Source of the DNA: DAOTEJ01 sp035454085
Lineage (GTDB): Bacteria > Pseudomonadota > Gammaproteobacteria > Burkholderiales > Burkholderiaceae_F
Length of the DNA stretch: 18,959 bases
Assembly (NCBI GenBank): GCA_035454085.1
Contig: DAOTEJ010000051.1
Coordinates: 1 to 18,959 of the forward strand
Reading direction: 5' to 3'
Position 1 is the stretch's first letter; each line of letters begins with the position of its first letter. Shown piece after piece: positions 6,872 to 15,294 of this stretch. Position numbers and translations under genes: made by a program. Under the pieces are notes generated by a model. The model did no database searches. It was not told the origin of the DNA and saw only the letters and a list, made by a program, of their open reading frames with translations.

Positions 6872-7614
6872 GCCGCCGCTCCGGTGCCCTGCCCGTCGAA
6901 GGCGGCGAGCGCCGCCTCGGCGTCAAGCGGCACCTGGCGAGCGTCGTTGCGCACGCGGCCGTCGCGGAAGCTGATCAGCCGGCCGGCGAAGTCGGCCACG
7001 TCGTGCTCGTGGGTCACCAGCACCACCGTCAGTCCGCCGCGGTTGAGCCCCTGCAGCAAGGCCATGATCTCGAGCGAGGTGCGCGAGTCGAGCGCGCCGG
7101 TGGGCTCGTCGGCGAGGATCAGCGAGGGGTTGTTCACCAGTGCGCGGGCGATCGCCACGCGCTGCTGCTGACCGCCCGACAGCTGCGAGGGCTGGTGATC
7201 CATGCGCGCTCCCAGCCCCACCTTGGCCAGGCACTGCGCCGCCCGTTCGCGGCGCTCCCGCAGCGGCACGTGGGCGTACACCAGCGGCAGCTCCACGTTC
7301 TCGAGCGCGCTGGTGCGCGCCAGCAGGTTGAACTGCTGGAACACGAAGCCGATGCGCTGGTTGCGGATGCCCGCGAGCTCGTCGACGCTCATCACGCCGA
7401 CATCCTCGCCGGCGAGCCGGTAGCGCCCGGCGCTGGGCCGGTCCAGGCAGCCGACCATGTTCATGAAGGTCGACTTGCCCGATCCCGAGGGGCCCATCAC
7501 CGCCACGAACTCGCCCTCCGCGATCGACAGGCTCACGCCGTCGAGCGCGTGCACGGTCTGGTCGCCCAGCACGTAGTCCTTGCGCAAGTCCTCGACCTCG
7601 ATCAGCGCGGCCAT
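6868..7614 (-). CDS. MacB-type ABC transporter ATP-binding protein
   Basis: A 248-residue ATPase subunit of the MacB/LolD branch. It shows Walker A GPSGSGKST (41-49), Q-loop FVFQQFNLL (91-98), signature LSGGQQQRVAIARAL (145-159), Walker B LILADEPTGALDS (165-177) and the switch histidine in VTHEHD (His202), so it should hydrolyse ATP. The last 30 residues extend past the standard domain and are Ala/Asp-rich. It starts 10 bases after the adaptor gene's stop, with a GAAGG ribosome-binding sequence overlapping that stop, and its own stop overlaps the permease ATG (ATGA). It powers the split MacB transporter encoded with it. Substrate specificity cannot be read from this subunit. Confidence 0.95.
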   Translation of the reverse strand: MAALIEVEDLRKDYVLGDQTVHALDGVSLSIAEGEFVAVMGPSGSGKSTFMNMVGCLDRPSAGRYRLAGEDVGVMSVDELAGIRNQRIGFVFQQFNLLARTSALENVELPLVYAHVPLRERRERAAQCLAKVGLGARMDHQPSQLSGGQQQRVAIARALVNNPSLILADEPTGALDSRTSLEIMALLQGLNRGGLTVVLVTHEHDVADFAGRLISFRDGRVRNDARQVPLDAEAALAAFDGQGTGAAA

Positions 7615-7624
7615 GGCGGTGCCT

Positions 7625-9160
7625 TCAGAACATCATCCGCGGCGGCCCGCCGGCCTTGGGCGCGCTGGCGCCCGGAGCCGGCCCCTGCATGCCGGTGAGC
7701 ACCTCGGTGCCCTCGGCCAGCCCCTCGCCCGAGACCTCGGTGGCGGTGCCGTCGGACAGTCCCGCGCGCACCTCGACCGCGCGCGGCTTGCCGTCGGCGT
7801 CGAGCACCCAGACGCGGCCGCGCGTGGCCTGCGCGGAGCGCCCCGCCATCTCGGCGGTGATCTGTGCGTAGCGCTCCTTCTGCTCGGGACGCAGGATCTC
7901 CTCGATGCGCGCGCGGCTCTCGGCGCGGGCCGCGGCCATCGCCTTGCCGCGGGCCTCCTCGGGCAGGTCGCGCGCCGCGGCGAACTTGGCGCGCGTATCG
8001 GCCAGGATGAGATCGAGCCTGGCCTGCTGCGCCTCGTCGAGTTTGAGCTCGCCCACCAGACGATCGCGCAGCTGCCCTGCCTGGCCGCCGGCGCCCGGCG
8101 CGGCCGCAGCCGCCTTGGCCGCGCCCGCCGCCTCGCCGCCCTTGGCATCGGCCTTGCCGGGCGCGCCCTTGGCGTCGGCTGCGCCCTCGCCCGGCGGGCG
8201 GAAGCGCAGCGCGGCATTGGGCGCCTTGAGCACCGACTCGCGCGTGTCGGTCACGATGCGCACGTTGGCCGTCATGCCGGGCATGAGCGCGCCGTCGGGG
8301 TTGGCCGCGCTCACCAGCGCGGTGTAGGTGATCACGTTCTGGGTGTTGGTCGCCGCCTTGCGCACCTGCTTGATCTCGCCGCTGAACTGCCGGCCCGGAT
8401 ACGCGTCCACGGTGAAGGTGGCGCGCTGGCCGGGCCGCACGCGGCCCACGTCGGCCTCGTCGATCGAGGTCTCGACCTGCATGTCGCGCAGGTCCTTGGC
8501 GATCAGGAACAGCTCGGGCGCCTGCAGGCTCGCCGCCACGGTCTGGCCCACGTCCACGCTGCGCTTGATCACCACGCCGTCGACCGGCGCGCGGATCTCG
8601 GTGCGACCCAGGTCCACGCGGGACGAGGCGAGCTGCGCCTCGCGCTGCTTGACCACCGCCTGGGCGTTGCGCAGCTCGGCCGCGGCCAGGTCGTAGCCCG
8701 CCTGCTTGGCGTCGAGCTCGGCGCCGGACACGAAATTCTTGGCTACCAGCTCGCGGGTGCGCGCGAGCTCGCGCTGGGCGTTGGCCAGCGCCACCTTGCC
8801 GCGGCCCTCGTTGGAGCGCGCCGCCTCGAGGTCGGCCTCGGCCTGGCGCACGCGGTACTGGAAGGTCTCGGGGTCGATGCGCGCGATCAGCTGGCCCTGC
8901 TTGACGAGCGAGTTGAAGTCGGCGAAGAGCTCCTTGATCTGCCCCGAGACCTGGCTGCCCACCTGCACCGAGGTCACCGGATTGACCGTGCCCGAGGACG
9001 AGACGCTGGCCGTGATCGGCCCCTTCTCGAGCTTCGCCGTGCGGAACTTGGGGGCGTCCGCGCCGCTGGCCGAATTCCACCACCACCATCCCGCGGCGCC
9101 GGCCGCGATCAGCACGAGCACCGCGAGAACGCGGGGCCGCCAGAGGGACGAGACTTGCAT
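7625..9160 (-). CDS. MacA-type periplasmic adaptor with Spy/CpxP-like insertion
   Basis: A 511-residue membrane-anchored adaptor (HlyD/MacA family) that links the inner-membrane transporter to an outer-membrane channel. Residues 10-27 form the membrane anchor. A beta-barrel/lipoyl half (about 40-95) is followed by the coiled-coil hairpin (about 97-185) and the second lipoyl half, RTEIRAPVDGVVIKRSVDVG (186-205), then the barrel with the family motif LMPGMTANV (292-300). Ordinary MacA continues directly into the membrane-proximal domain. Here about 120 residues intervene: an Ala/Gly/Lys/Pro linker (325-362) and an amphipathic helical block (363-438) with LTxxQ-like motifs LDEAQQARLDLIL and ILRPEQKERY. 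The membrane-proximal domain resumes at RGRVWVLDADGKPR (448-460). This makes the protein far longer than E. coli MacA (about 370 residues). It is the first gene of the operon; no TolC homologue is nearby. Confidence 0.93.
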   Translation of the reverse strand: MQVSSLWRPRVLAVLVLIAAGAAGWWWWNSASGADAPKFRTAKLEKGPITASVSSSGTVNPVTSVQVGSQVSGQIKELFADFNSLVKQGQLIARIDPETFQYRVRQAEADLEAARSNEGRGKVALANAQRELARTRELVAKNFVSGAELDAKQAGYDLAAAELRNAQAVVKQREAQLASSRVDLGRTEIRAPVDGVVIKRSVDVGQTVAASLQAPELFLIAKDLRDMQVETSIDEADVGRVRPGQRATFTVDAYPGRQFSGEIKQVRKAATNTQNVITYTALVSAANPDGALMPGMTANVRIVTDTRESVLKAPNAALRFRPPGEGAADAKGAPGKADAKGGEAAGAAKAAAAAPGAGGQAGQLRDRLVGELKLDEAQQARLDLILADTRAKFAAARDLPEEARGKAMAAARAESRARIEEILRPEQKERYAQITAEMAGRSAQATRGRVWVLDADGKPRAVEVRAGLSDGTATEVSGEGLAEGTEVLTGMQGPAPGASAPKAGGPPRMMF

Positions 9161-9191
9161 GTCGGGAGAGCCCGCTCGTAGGGAAGCGGGG

Positions 9192-9197
9192 ATTGTA
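9192..9197 (-). promoter_or_regulatory. Probable -10 element (TACAAT) of the pump operon
   Basis: On the minus strand TACAAT matches the -10 consensus at five of six positions. It sits 31 bases upstream of the adaptor ATG, implying a start near 9185 and a leader of about 25 bases. The -35 region (about 9214-9220) is GC-rich and poor, as expected for a promoter that depends on an activator. A tandem repeat box lies further upstream. Confidence 0.5.
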
Positions 9198-9238
9198 GGG
9201 GCAGGCGCACAGGCGCCGGCCCGGCGCCGGGCGGCCTG

Positions 9239-9255
9239 TTACAGGGACTTACAGG
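9239..9255 (-). promoter_or_regulatory. Tandem CCTGTAA box, candidate response-regulator operator
   Basis: Read on the minus strand, CCTGTAA-GTC-CCTGTAA is an exact 7-base direct repeat with a 10-base period, so both copies face the same side of the helix. Its core, TGTAA-N5-TGTAA, has the architecture of OmpR-family sites such as the CpxR box (GTAAA-N5-GTAAA). Its centre is about 62 bases upstream of the start predicted from the TACAAT element, a usual activator position. The downstream copy is also half of a small palindrome, CCTGT-T-ACAGG (9235-9245). The repeat is seen directly; its regulatory role is inferred. Confidence 0.4.
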
Positions 9256-9283
9256 AGGGTCTTGCGCACTCTTGATGGCGCGC

Positions 9284-9310
9284 GCGCGGGGCGCGTTGCG
9301 CACCCCGCGC
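9284..9310 (-). terminator. GC-rich stem-loop after sodC
   Basis: GCGCGGGG (9284-9291) pairs perfectly with CCCCGCGC (9303-9310) across an 11-base loop, starting eight bases after the sodC stop on the minus strand. There is no T run, so it is only a weak candidate for an intrinsic terminator separating sodC from the pump operon. Confidence 0.35.
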
Positions 9311-9318
9311 CAGCTCGC

Positions 9319-9834
9319 TCAGTTGGCGACGATCACCCCGCAGGCCAGGCGCGGCCCCGAGTTGCCGGCGGGCTGGCTGGTGAAGTCGTCGGGGTCGCGG
9401 TGCACGATCACGCTGCGCCCGATCACGTTGGCCGCTCCGCTGCCCACGGCCAGCAGGGGAGTCTCGACAGTAAAGGTGGCCACGCCCTCGCCGTTGGCCT
9501 TCAGGTTGGGCAGATCGCCGGCGTGGCGCTCGGGCGTGCCCTGATGCGCGTGCGGCTTGCCGGTGGGGTTGAAGTGCCCGCCAGCGCTCACCCCGTCGCC
9601 CGAACTGCAATCGCCCTTCTCGTGCACGTGGAAGCCGTGCTCGGCGTTCGGCTTGAGGCCGCGCACGTCGCCAGTGACCTGAACCTTGTCGCCCATCTGC
9701 TGGAAGCGCACGGTGCCGGTGACCGTGTTGCCCTTGGTGGGTTCGAGCTTGGTCACGGCCTTGGGGCCCGGGGTCACCGAGGCGCAAGCCGACAGGACGG
9801 CCGCGGCGGACAGGGCGATCAGAAGCTGGCGCAT
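9319..9834 (-). CDS. sodC: Cu/Zn superoxide dismutase, lipoprotein form (SodC)
   Basis: A 171-residue periplasmic enzyme that converts superoxide to oxygen and hydrogen peroxide. The signal peptide ends in a lipobox LSAC with Cys17, and the next residue, Ala, suggests outer-membrane anchoring. Metal ligands can be assigned by spacing: His69 and His71 in HGFHVHEKGDC, bridging His87 in GGHFNP, His95, His104 and Asp107 for zinc, and His145 in SVIVHRDPDD for copper. The disulfide pair is Cys76 and Cys165, and the electrostatic-loop arginine is Arg162 in SGPRLACGV. All catalytic residues are present and length is typical for bacterial SodC. A GGAG lies about 8 bases before the ATG. It is divergent from the dehydrogenase gene and upstream of, but probably not in, the pump operon. 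Confidence 0.97.
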   Translation of the reverse strand: MRQLLIALSAAAVLSACASVTPGPKAVTKLEPTKGNTVTGTVRFQQMGDKVQVTGDVRGLKPNAEHGFHVHEKGDCSSGDGVSAGGHFNPTGKPHAHQGTPERHAGDLPNLKANGEGVATFTVETPLLAVGSGAANVIGRSVIVHRDPDDFTSQPAGNSGPRLACGVIVAN

Positions 9835-9961
9835 GGGGAATCTCCGGAGGATGGAAGCCTCAACTTAGCGCAGGCACCGCCCGCCGGCTAGCCCCGCGCC
9901 GGTCGGCAGCGCTTGCGGCGGCGCAAATCCCCACCGGGCGCAGGCTGTTAGGGTCGCGCGG
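9835..9961. promoter_or_regulatory. Divergent promoter region, sodC / hydroxyacid dehydrogenase
   Basis: This 127-base gap separates two divergent genes and must hold both promoters unless one is leaderless within it. On the plus side, TAGGGT (9949-9954) lies 7 bases before the dehydrogenase ATG; it matches only the TANNNT frame of a -10, and no Shine-Dalgarno sequence is visible there. On the minus side, TAAGTT (9867 down to 9862) is a weak -10 candidate for sodC. No clear operator palindrome was found. Confidence 0.3.
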
Positions 9962-12780
9962 ATGCACACGCCCCCCAGCTACGCCGAGCTCGCCCGCGAG
10001 CTTCGCCAGGTCCTGCCGCCCGCGCAGGTGATCACCGACGCACTGCGCCGCCTGGCCTGGGGCACCGATGCGAGCTTCTACCGGCTCGTGCCCCAGGTGG
10101 TGGTGACGGTGCACGACGAGGCCGAGCTGCGCGCCGCCCTGGCCGCCTGCCGGCGCCACCGCGCGCCCTGCACGCTGCGCGCGGCGGGCACCTCGCTGTC
10201 CGGGCAGGCGATCTCGGACTCGGTGCTGCTGCGCATGGGCGAAGGCTTTCGCGCCGTCGAGATTGCGCCCGACGCCGCCACGGTGCGCCTGGGCGCCGCG
10301 GTGGTGGGCGCGCACGCCAACCGCCTGCTCGCGCCCCACGGCCGCAAGATCGGCCCCGACCCGGCCTCGATCGACGCCGCTCACGTGGGGGGCATCGCCG
10401 CCAACAATGCCAGCGGCATGTGCTGCGGCACGCGCGACAACAGCTACCACACGCTCGCGGCGCTGCGTGTCGTGCTGGCCGACGGCGCGGTGCTCGACAC
10501 GGCGCTGCCGGCCTCGGTGGCGGCCTTCCGGGCCAGTCACGCCGAACTGCTGATCGGCCTGGCCACGCTGGCGCGCCGCGTGCGCGGCGACGAGGCGCTG
10601 GCCGCGCGCATCCGCCACAAGTACCGCATGAAGAACACCACGGGCTACGGCCTCAACGCCCTGGTGGACTTCGAGGATCCGATCGACATCCTCGCGCACC
10701 TGATGATCGGCTCCGAGGGCACGCTGGGCGCGATCACCCACATCACCTACCGGACCGTGCCCGACCACGCGCACGCCGCCACGGCGCTGGTGTTCTTCGC
10801 CAGCCTCGCGGCGGCCTGCGAGGCAGTGACGCGGCTGGCTGCCACGCCCGTGGCGGCGGTGGAACTGATGGACCGCGCGGCGCTCGCCGCCGTGGAGTCC
10901 AAGCCGGGCATGCCCGCGCAGATCGCCGCGCTGGGCTCGGACGCCGCCGCCCTGCTGGTCGAGACGCGCGCCGCCGACGCCGCGACGCTCGCCGCGCAAC
11001 GCGTGCAGATCGAGCAGGCGCTGGGCTCGGGCACCACGGTGGGCGCGGTGGAGTTCACCTCCGACCCGGCGCTCGCCGCCAAGTACTGGAAGGTGCGCAA
11101 GGGCACCTTCACCTCGGTGGGCGCGGTGCGGGCCACGGGCAGCACCGTGATCATCGAGGACGTGGCCTTCCCGGTGGCGCGGCTGGCCGAGGCCACGCTC
11201 GACCTGCAGCGCCTGCTGCACGGCCACGGCTACCGCGAGGCGATCATCTTCGGCCACGCGCTCGAGGGCAATCTGCACTTCGTCTTCACCCAGGACTTCG
11301 GCAGCCGCGCCGAGGTCGAGCGCTACGCCGCCTTCATGGAAGCGGTGGCGCGTCTGGTGGTGCAGGACTACGACGGCGCGCTCAAGGCCGAGCATGGCAC
11401 CGGGCGCAACATGGCGCCCTTCGTCGAGCTCGAGTGGGGGCGCGAGGCGCTGCTGGTGATGCACGAGATCAAGCGCCTGTTCGACCCCGAGGGCCTGCTC
11501 AACCCCGGCGTGATCCTCAATGACGATCCCGCAGCGCACGTGAGTCACCTCAAGCCGCTGCCGCCCGCCGATCCGATCGTCGACAAGTGCATCGAGTGCG
11601 GCTTCTGCGAGCCCAAGTGCCCCTCTGCCGGACTCACGCTCAGCCCGCGCCAGCGCATCACCTCCTGGCGCGAGATCCAGCGCCGCCAGGCCGCGGGCGA
11701 GGACGCCACGGAGCTCGAGGCGGAGTACGCCTACGCCGGCCTGGCCACCTGCGCCGCCTGCGGCTTGTGCGCCACCGCCTGCCCCGTGGAGATCGAGACC
11801 GGCAAGCTGATCAAGGCCCTGCGTGCCCAGGCCGCGGGCAACACCGCGCGCGACGTCGCGTCCTGGGTGGGTGGGCACTACGGCGGCGTGACCGCTGGCG
11901 TGCGCGCCGGGCTCGCCGCGGCCGACACTCTGCACGGAGTGCTGGGCACCGCCAACATGAGCGCGCTCACCGGCAGCGTGCACCAGCTCTCGGGCGGACG
12001 CATCCCTCGCTGGAGTCCGCTCACGCCGCGCGCGGCGCGCTTCACGGCGCGCTCCGATGCGGCCGGCGAGCGCCTGGTCTACTTTCCGAGTTGCGCGGCG
12101 CGCGCCATGGGACCGGCGCGCGGCGACGAGCACACCGAGAGCCTGCCCGACGTCACCGCCCGCGTGCTGCGCAAGGCCGGCTGGGGCCTGGTCTATCCGG
12201 CGGGCATGGACGCGCTGTGCTGCGGCCAGCCCTTCGAGAGCAAGGGCCTGATGGACGCGGCCGACGCCAAGAGTGCCGAGCTCGAGGCCGCGCTGCGCGC
12301 CGCCAGCGAGGACGGCCGCCTGCCGATCGTGTTCGACACCAGCCCCTGCGCCTACCGCATGAAGCGCTGGCTCGAGGGCCGGCTGGCGATCCTCGACATC
12401 TCGGAGGCCCTCGAGCGCCTGGTGCTGCCACGCGTGCGGATCGCGCCGCGCGCCGAGACCGTGGCCCTGCACCCGGTATGCAGCGTGGTCAAGCAAGGCC
12501 TCACCGACACGCTGGCGCGCGTGGCCGGCGCCTGCGCCAGCCACGTGGTCCAGCCCGCCGAGGTGGGCTGCTGCGGCTGGGCGGGCGACAAGGGCTTCAC
12601 GGTGCCGCAGCTCAACGAGCACGCGCTGCGCCACCTGGCCCGGGCGCTGCCGACCGACTGCCGCAGCGGCTACAGTACGAGCCGCACCTGCGAGATCGGC
12701 CTGTCGGAGCGCTCGGGACGGCCGTACCGCTCCATCGTCACCCTGGTCGACGCCTGCGCGTCACCGCTCAAGGACAGCTC

Positions 12781-12784
<4 letters not shown>
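9962..12784 (+). CDS. FAD and Fe-S cluster D-lactate/2-hydroxyacid dehydrogenase
   Basis: A 940-residue, multi-domain, probably membrane-associated respiratory dehydrogenase. The FAD-binding domain (about 40-240) has LRAAGTSLSGQAISDSVLL (72-90) and GPDPASIDAAHVGGIAANNASG (131-152). The FAD-oxidase C-terminal domain runs to about 520 and includes AEHGTGRNMAPFVELEWG. Two ferredoxin-type Cys motifs follow, CIECGFCEPKC (about 543) and CAACGLCATAC (about 597). A GlpC/LldE-like domain with two CCG repeats follows, shown by FPSCAAR, ALCCGQPFESKG, TSPCAYRMKR and VGCCGWAGDKGF. This single-chain layout matches bacterial Dld-II-type D-lactate dehydrogenases and the longer YdiJ D-2-hydroxyglutarate enzymes; sequence alone does not settle the substrate. 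Electrons would pass from FAD through Fe-S clusters to quinone. No clear ribosome binding site precedes the ATG. It overlaps the next gene as ATGA. Confidence 0.9.
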
Positions 12785-13500
<716 letters not shown>

Positions 13501-13526
13501 GCGGCGCGGCAGCCGCAACGCGCCGC
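13501..13526 (+). terminator. GC-rich stem-loop directly after the YecA-family gene
   Basis: GCGGCGCG (13501-13508) pairs perfectly with CGCGCCGC (13519-13526) across a 10-base loop, starting at the first base after the stop codon. CGTTGG follows rather than a T tract. It lies in the 87-base gap between convergent genes and could serve either strand. Termination is inferred, not shown. Confidence 0.4.
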
Positions 13527-13587
13527 CGTTGGATCAACCGCGCGGGCGCGCCCCGTGCTGCGGCCCGAGCGGCGCGGTGGGACGCGC

Positions 13588-15213
13588 TCAGTCGTACACC
13601 GGCTCGTACATGTGGGCGCGCACCTCGGCCAGCAGGTCGGCCGGGCGCGGCGCGGCGGCGAGTCCCCGCTCGTAGGCCACCCCCGCCACCGCCGCAGCGA
13701 TGTGCGCCGACACCTCGCGCACCTTGGCCAGCGGCGGGTACAGGCTGCCCTGCGCGAGGTCGGCCTCGCCGACCTGCTGCGCCAGGGTGCGCGCCGCCAC
13801 CAGGAACATCTCGTCGGTGACCTCGCGCGCCCGCGAGACGATCGCACCCAGGCCGATGCCCGGGAACACGTAGGAGTTGTTGCCCTGGCGCGGCACGCGG
13901 CGCTGCCCGTCGAACTCCACCGGTGCGTACGGGCTGCCCGAGGCATAGAGCGCGCGCCCGCCCGTGTGCCGGTAGGCGTCGGCCGGCGTGCACTCGCACT
14001 TCGAGGTCGGGTTCGACAGCGCGAACACCAGCGGCCGCTGGTTGATGCGCGCGAGCGTGGACAGCACCCTCTCGTCGAAGGCCCCCGGCGCCGCGGCCAC
14101 GCCCACGATGCCCGTGGGCTTCAGGGCCTCGATCGCCGCCGCGAAGTCGGTGATCGGCTCATGCCCATGGGCGTAGGCGACCTTGTGCGCAGCCAAGGTC
14201 GCGCGCCCCGCGGTGACCAGCCCCTGGCTGTCGAAGAGCCAACAGTGCGTGCGCGCCTCGGCGGGATCCATGCCCTCGGACACCAGCGCGGCGACCATCA
14301 GATCGGCGATGCCGGTGGCCGCCTCGCCGGCGCCCAGGAACAGCAGCCGCTGCCCGGCCAGGTGGCCGCCGGTGGCGCGCAGCGCCGAGAAGATCCCGGC
14401 CACGGCCACGGCGGCCGTGCCCTGGATGTCGTCGTTGAAGCAGGCCACGCGGCGGCGCCAGCGCTCGAGCAATTCGAACGCATGGTGATTGGCGAAGTCC
14501 TCGAACTGCACCAGCACGTGCGGCCAGCGCGCGCGCACGGCGGTGATGAACTCTTCGATCAAGGCGTCGTACTCGGCGCCGCGCAGGCGCGGCTGATCCA
14601 GACCGAGATACAGGGGATCGGCACGCAGGGCCTCGTTGTTGGTGCCCACGTCGATCAGCACCGGCAGCGCGCGCGCCGGATGGATGCCCGCGCAGGCGGT
14701 GTAGAGCGCGAGCTTGCCGATGGGGATGCCCATGCCGTTGGCGCCCAGGTCGCCCAGGCCGAGGATGCGTTCGCCGTCGGTGACCACGATGATGTCGACC
14801 TCGGGCTCGTGCCAGTTGGCGATCAGTTCGGCGACGCGTCCGCGATCGGCGCTGCTCAGGTACAGGCCGCGCGGGCGCCGGAACAGGTGGTCGAACTCCT
14901 GGCACGCCAGGCCCACCGTCGGCGTGTAGATGATGGGCATCGTCTCCTCGATGTGATCCATCACCACCCGGTAGTACAGCGTCTCGTTGCGGTCGTGCAG
15001 GGCCTCGAGCGCGACATAGCGGTTGATCGGCTTCTCGAGCGCGCGCAGGTTGTCCAACACGCGCCGCGCCTGCAACTCGAGCGTGATCGGACGCGGCGGC
15101 AGCAGGCCGCGCAGGCGGTAGCAGTCGCGCTCGGCCTCAGTGTGGGCGGTGCCGCGGTTGAGCAGCGGGTCGCGCAGGCGGGCGATGCCAGTGATCGGAT
15201 CTTGTTTTTTCAT
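13588..15213 (-). CDS. maeA: NAD-dependent malic enzyme (MaeA/SfcA type)
   Basis: A 541-residue cytoplasmic enzyme that oxidatively decarboxylates malate to pyruvate, linking the TCA cycle to pyruvate. Catalytic and metal residues align with the classic malic enzyme fold: Tyr96 in YTPTVG, Lys167 in GIPIGKLALY, and metal ligands Glu238-Asp239 in VQFEDFAN and Asp262 in FNDDIQGTAAV. The nucleotide-binding loop is LFLGAGEAATGIADL (291-305). Later motifs are ALSNPTSKCECTP and NNSYVFPGIGLG. It is close in length to E. coli MaeA (565) and lacks the phosphotransacetylase-like tail of MaeB. A strong ribosome binding sequence (GGGAGGAAC) precedes the ATG. NAD preference is inferred from subfamily resemblance. 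It lies 81 bases downstream of the ClC gene, with a stem-loop between. Confidence 0.96.
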   Translation of the reverse strand: MKKQDPITGIARLRDPLLNRGTAHTEAERDCYRLRGLLPPRPITLELQARRVLDNLRALEKPINRYVALEALHDRNETLYYRVVMDHIEETMPIIYTPTVGLACQEFDHLFRRPRGLYLSSADRGRVAELIANWHEPEVDIIVVTDGERILGLGDLGANGMGIPIGKLALYTACAGIHPARALPVLIDVGTNNEALRADPLYLGLDQPRLRGAEYDALIEEFITAVRARWPHVLVQFEDFANHHAFELLERWRRRVACFNDDIQGTAAVAVAGIFSALRATGGHLAGQRLLFLGAGEAATGIADLMVAALVSEGMDPAEARTHCWLFDSQGLVTAGRATLAAHKVAYAHGHEPITDFAAAIEALKPTGIVGVAAAPGAFDERVLSTLARINQRPLVFALSNPTSKCECTPADAYRHTGGRALYASGSPYAPVEFDGQRRVPRQGNNSYVFPGIGLGAIVSRAREVTDEMFLVAARTLAQQVGEADLAQGSLYPPLAKVREVSAHIAAAVAGVAYERGLAAAPRPADLLAEVRAHMYEPVYD

Positions 15214-15256
15214 GGTGTTCCTCCCTGGCGGCGCAGTGTGGACGCAAGAGGCGGCG

Positions 15257-15280
15257 CGCGCTTGATTCCGGGCAAGCGCG
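15257..15280 (-). terminator. Stem-loop between the ClC gene and maeA
   Basis: CGCGCTTG pairs perfectly with CAAGCGCG (8 bases) across an 8-base loop in the 81-base gap after the ClC stop. No T tract follows on the minus strand. It may end the ClC transcript or sit in the leader of maeA; no separate maeA -10 element stands out. Confidence 0.4.
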
Positions 15281-15294
15281 GCGCAGGTACGAGC

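Noticed and set aside
5117..7171. A 684-residue open frame on the plus strand
   Set aside because: It spans three genes of the opposite-strand pump operon and their junctions, and has a His/Ala/Arg/Gln-rich product with no domain.
7580..9181. A 533-residue open frame on the plus strand
   Set aside because: It covers the MacA-type adaptor in antisense; the adaptor has clear family motifs and a promoter, while this frame has none.
9860..12634. A 924-residue open frame on the minus strand
   Set aside because: It lies antisense to the FAD/Fe-S dehydrogenase, which has many family motifs. The product is His/Arg/Ala/Gly-rich with no domain and reflects stop depletion in GC-rich DNA.
11587..12780. 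Upstream extension of the YecA-family reading frame
   Set aside because: The frame is open for 398 codons upstream but overlaps the dehydrogenase and has shadow composition. The true start is the ATGA overlap at 12781.
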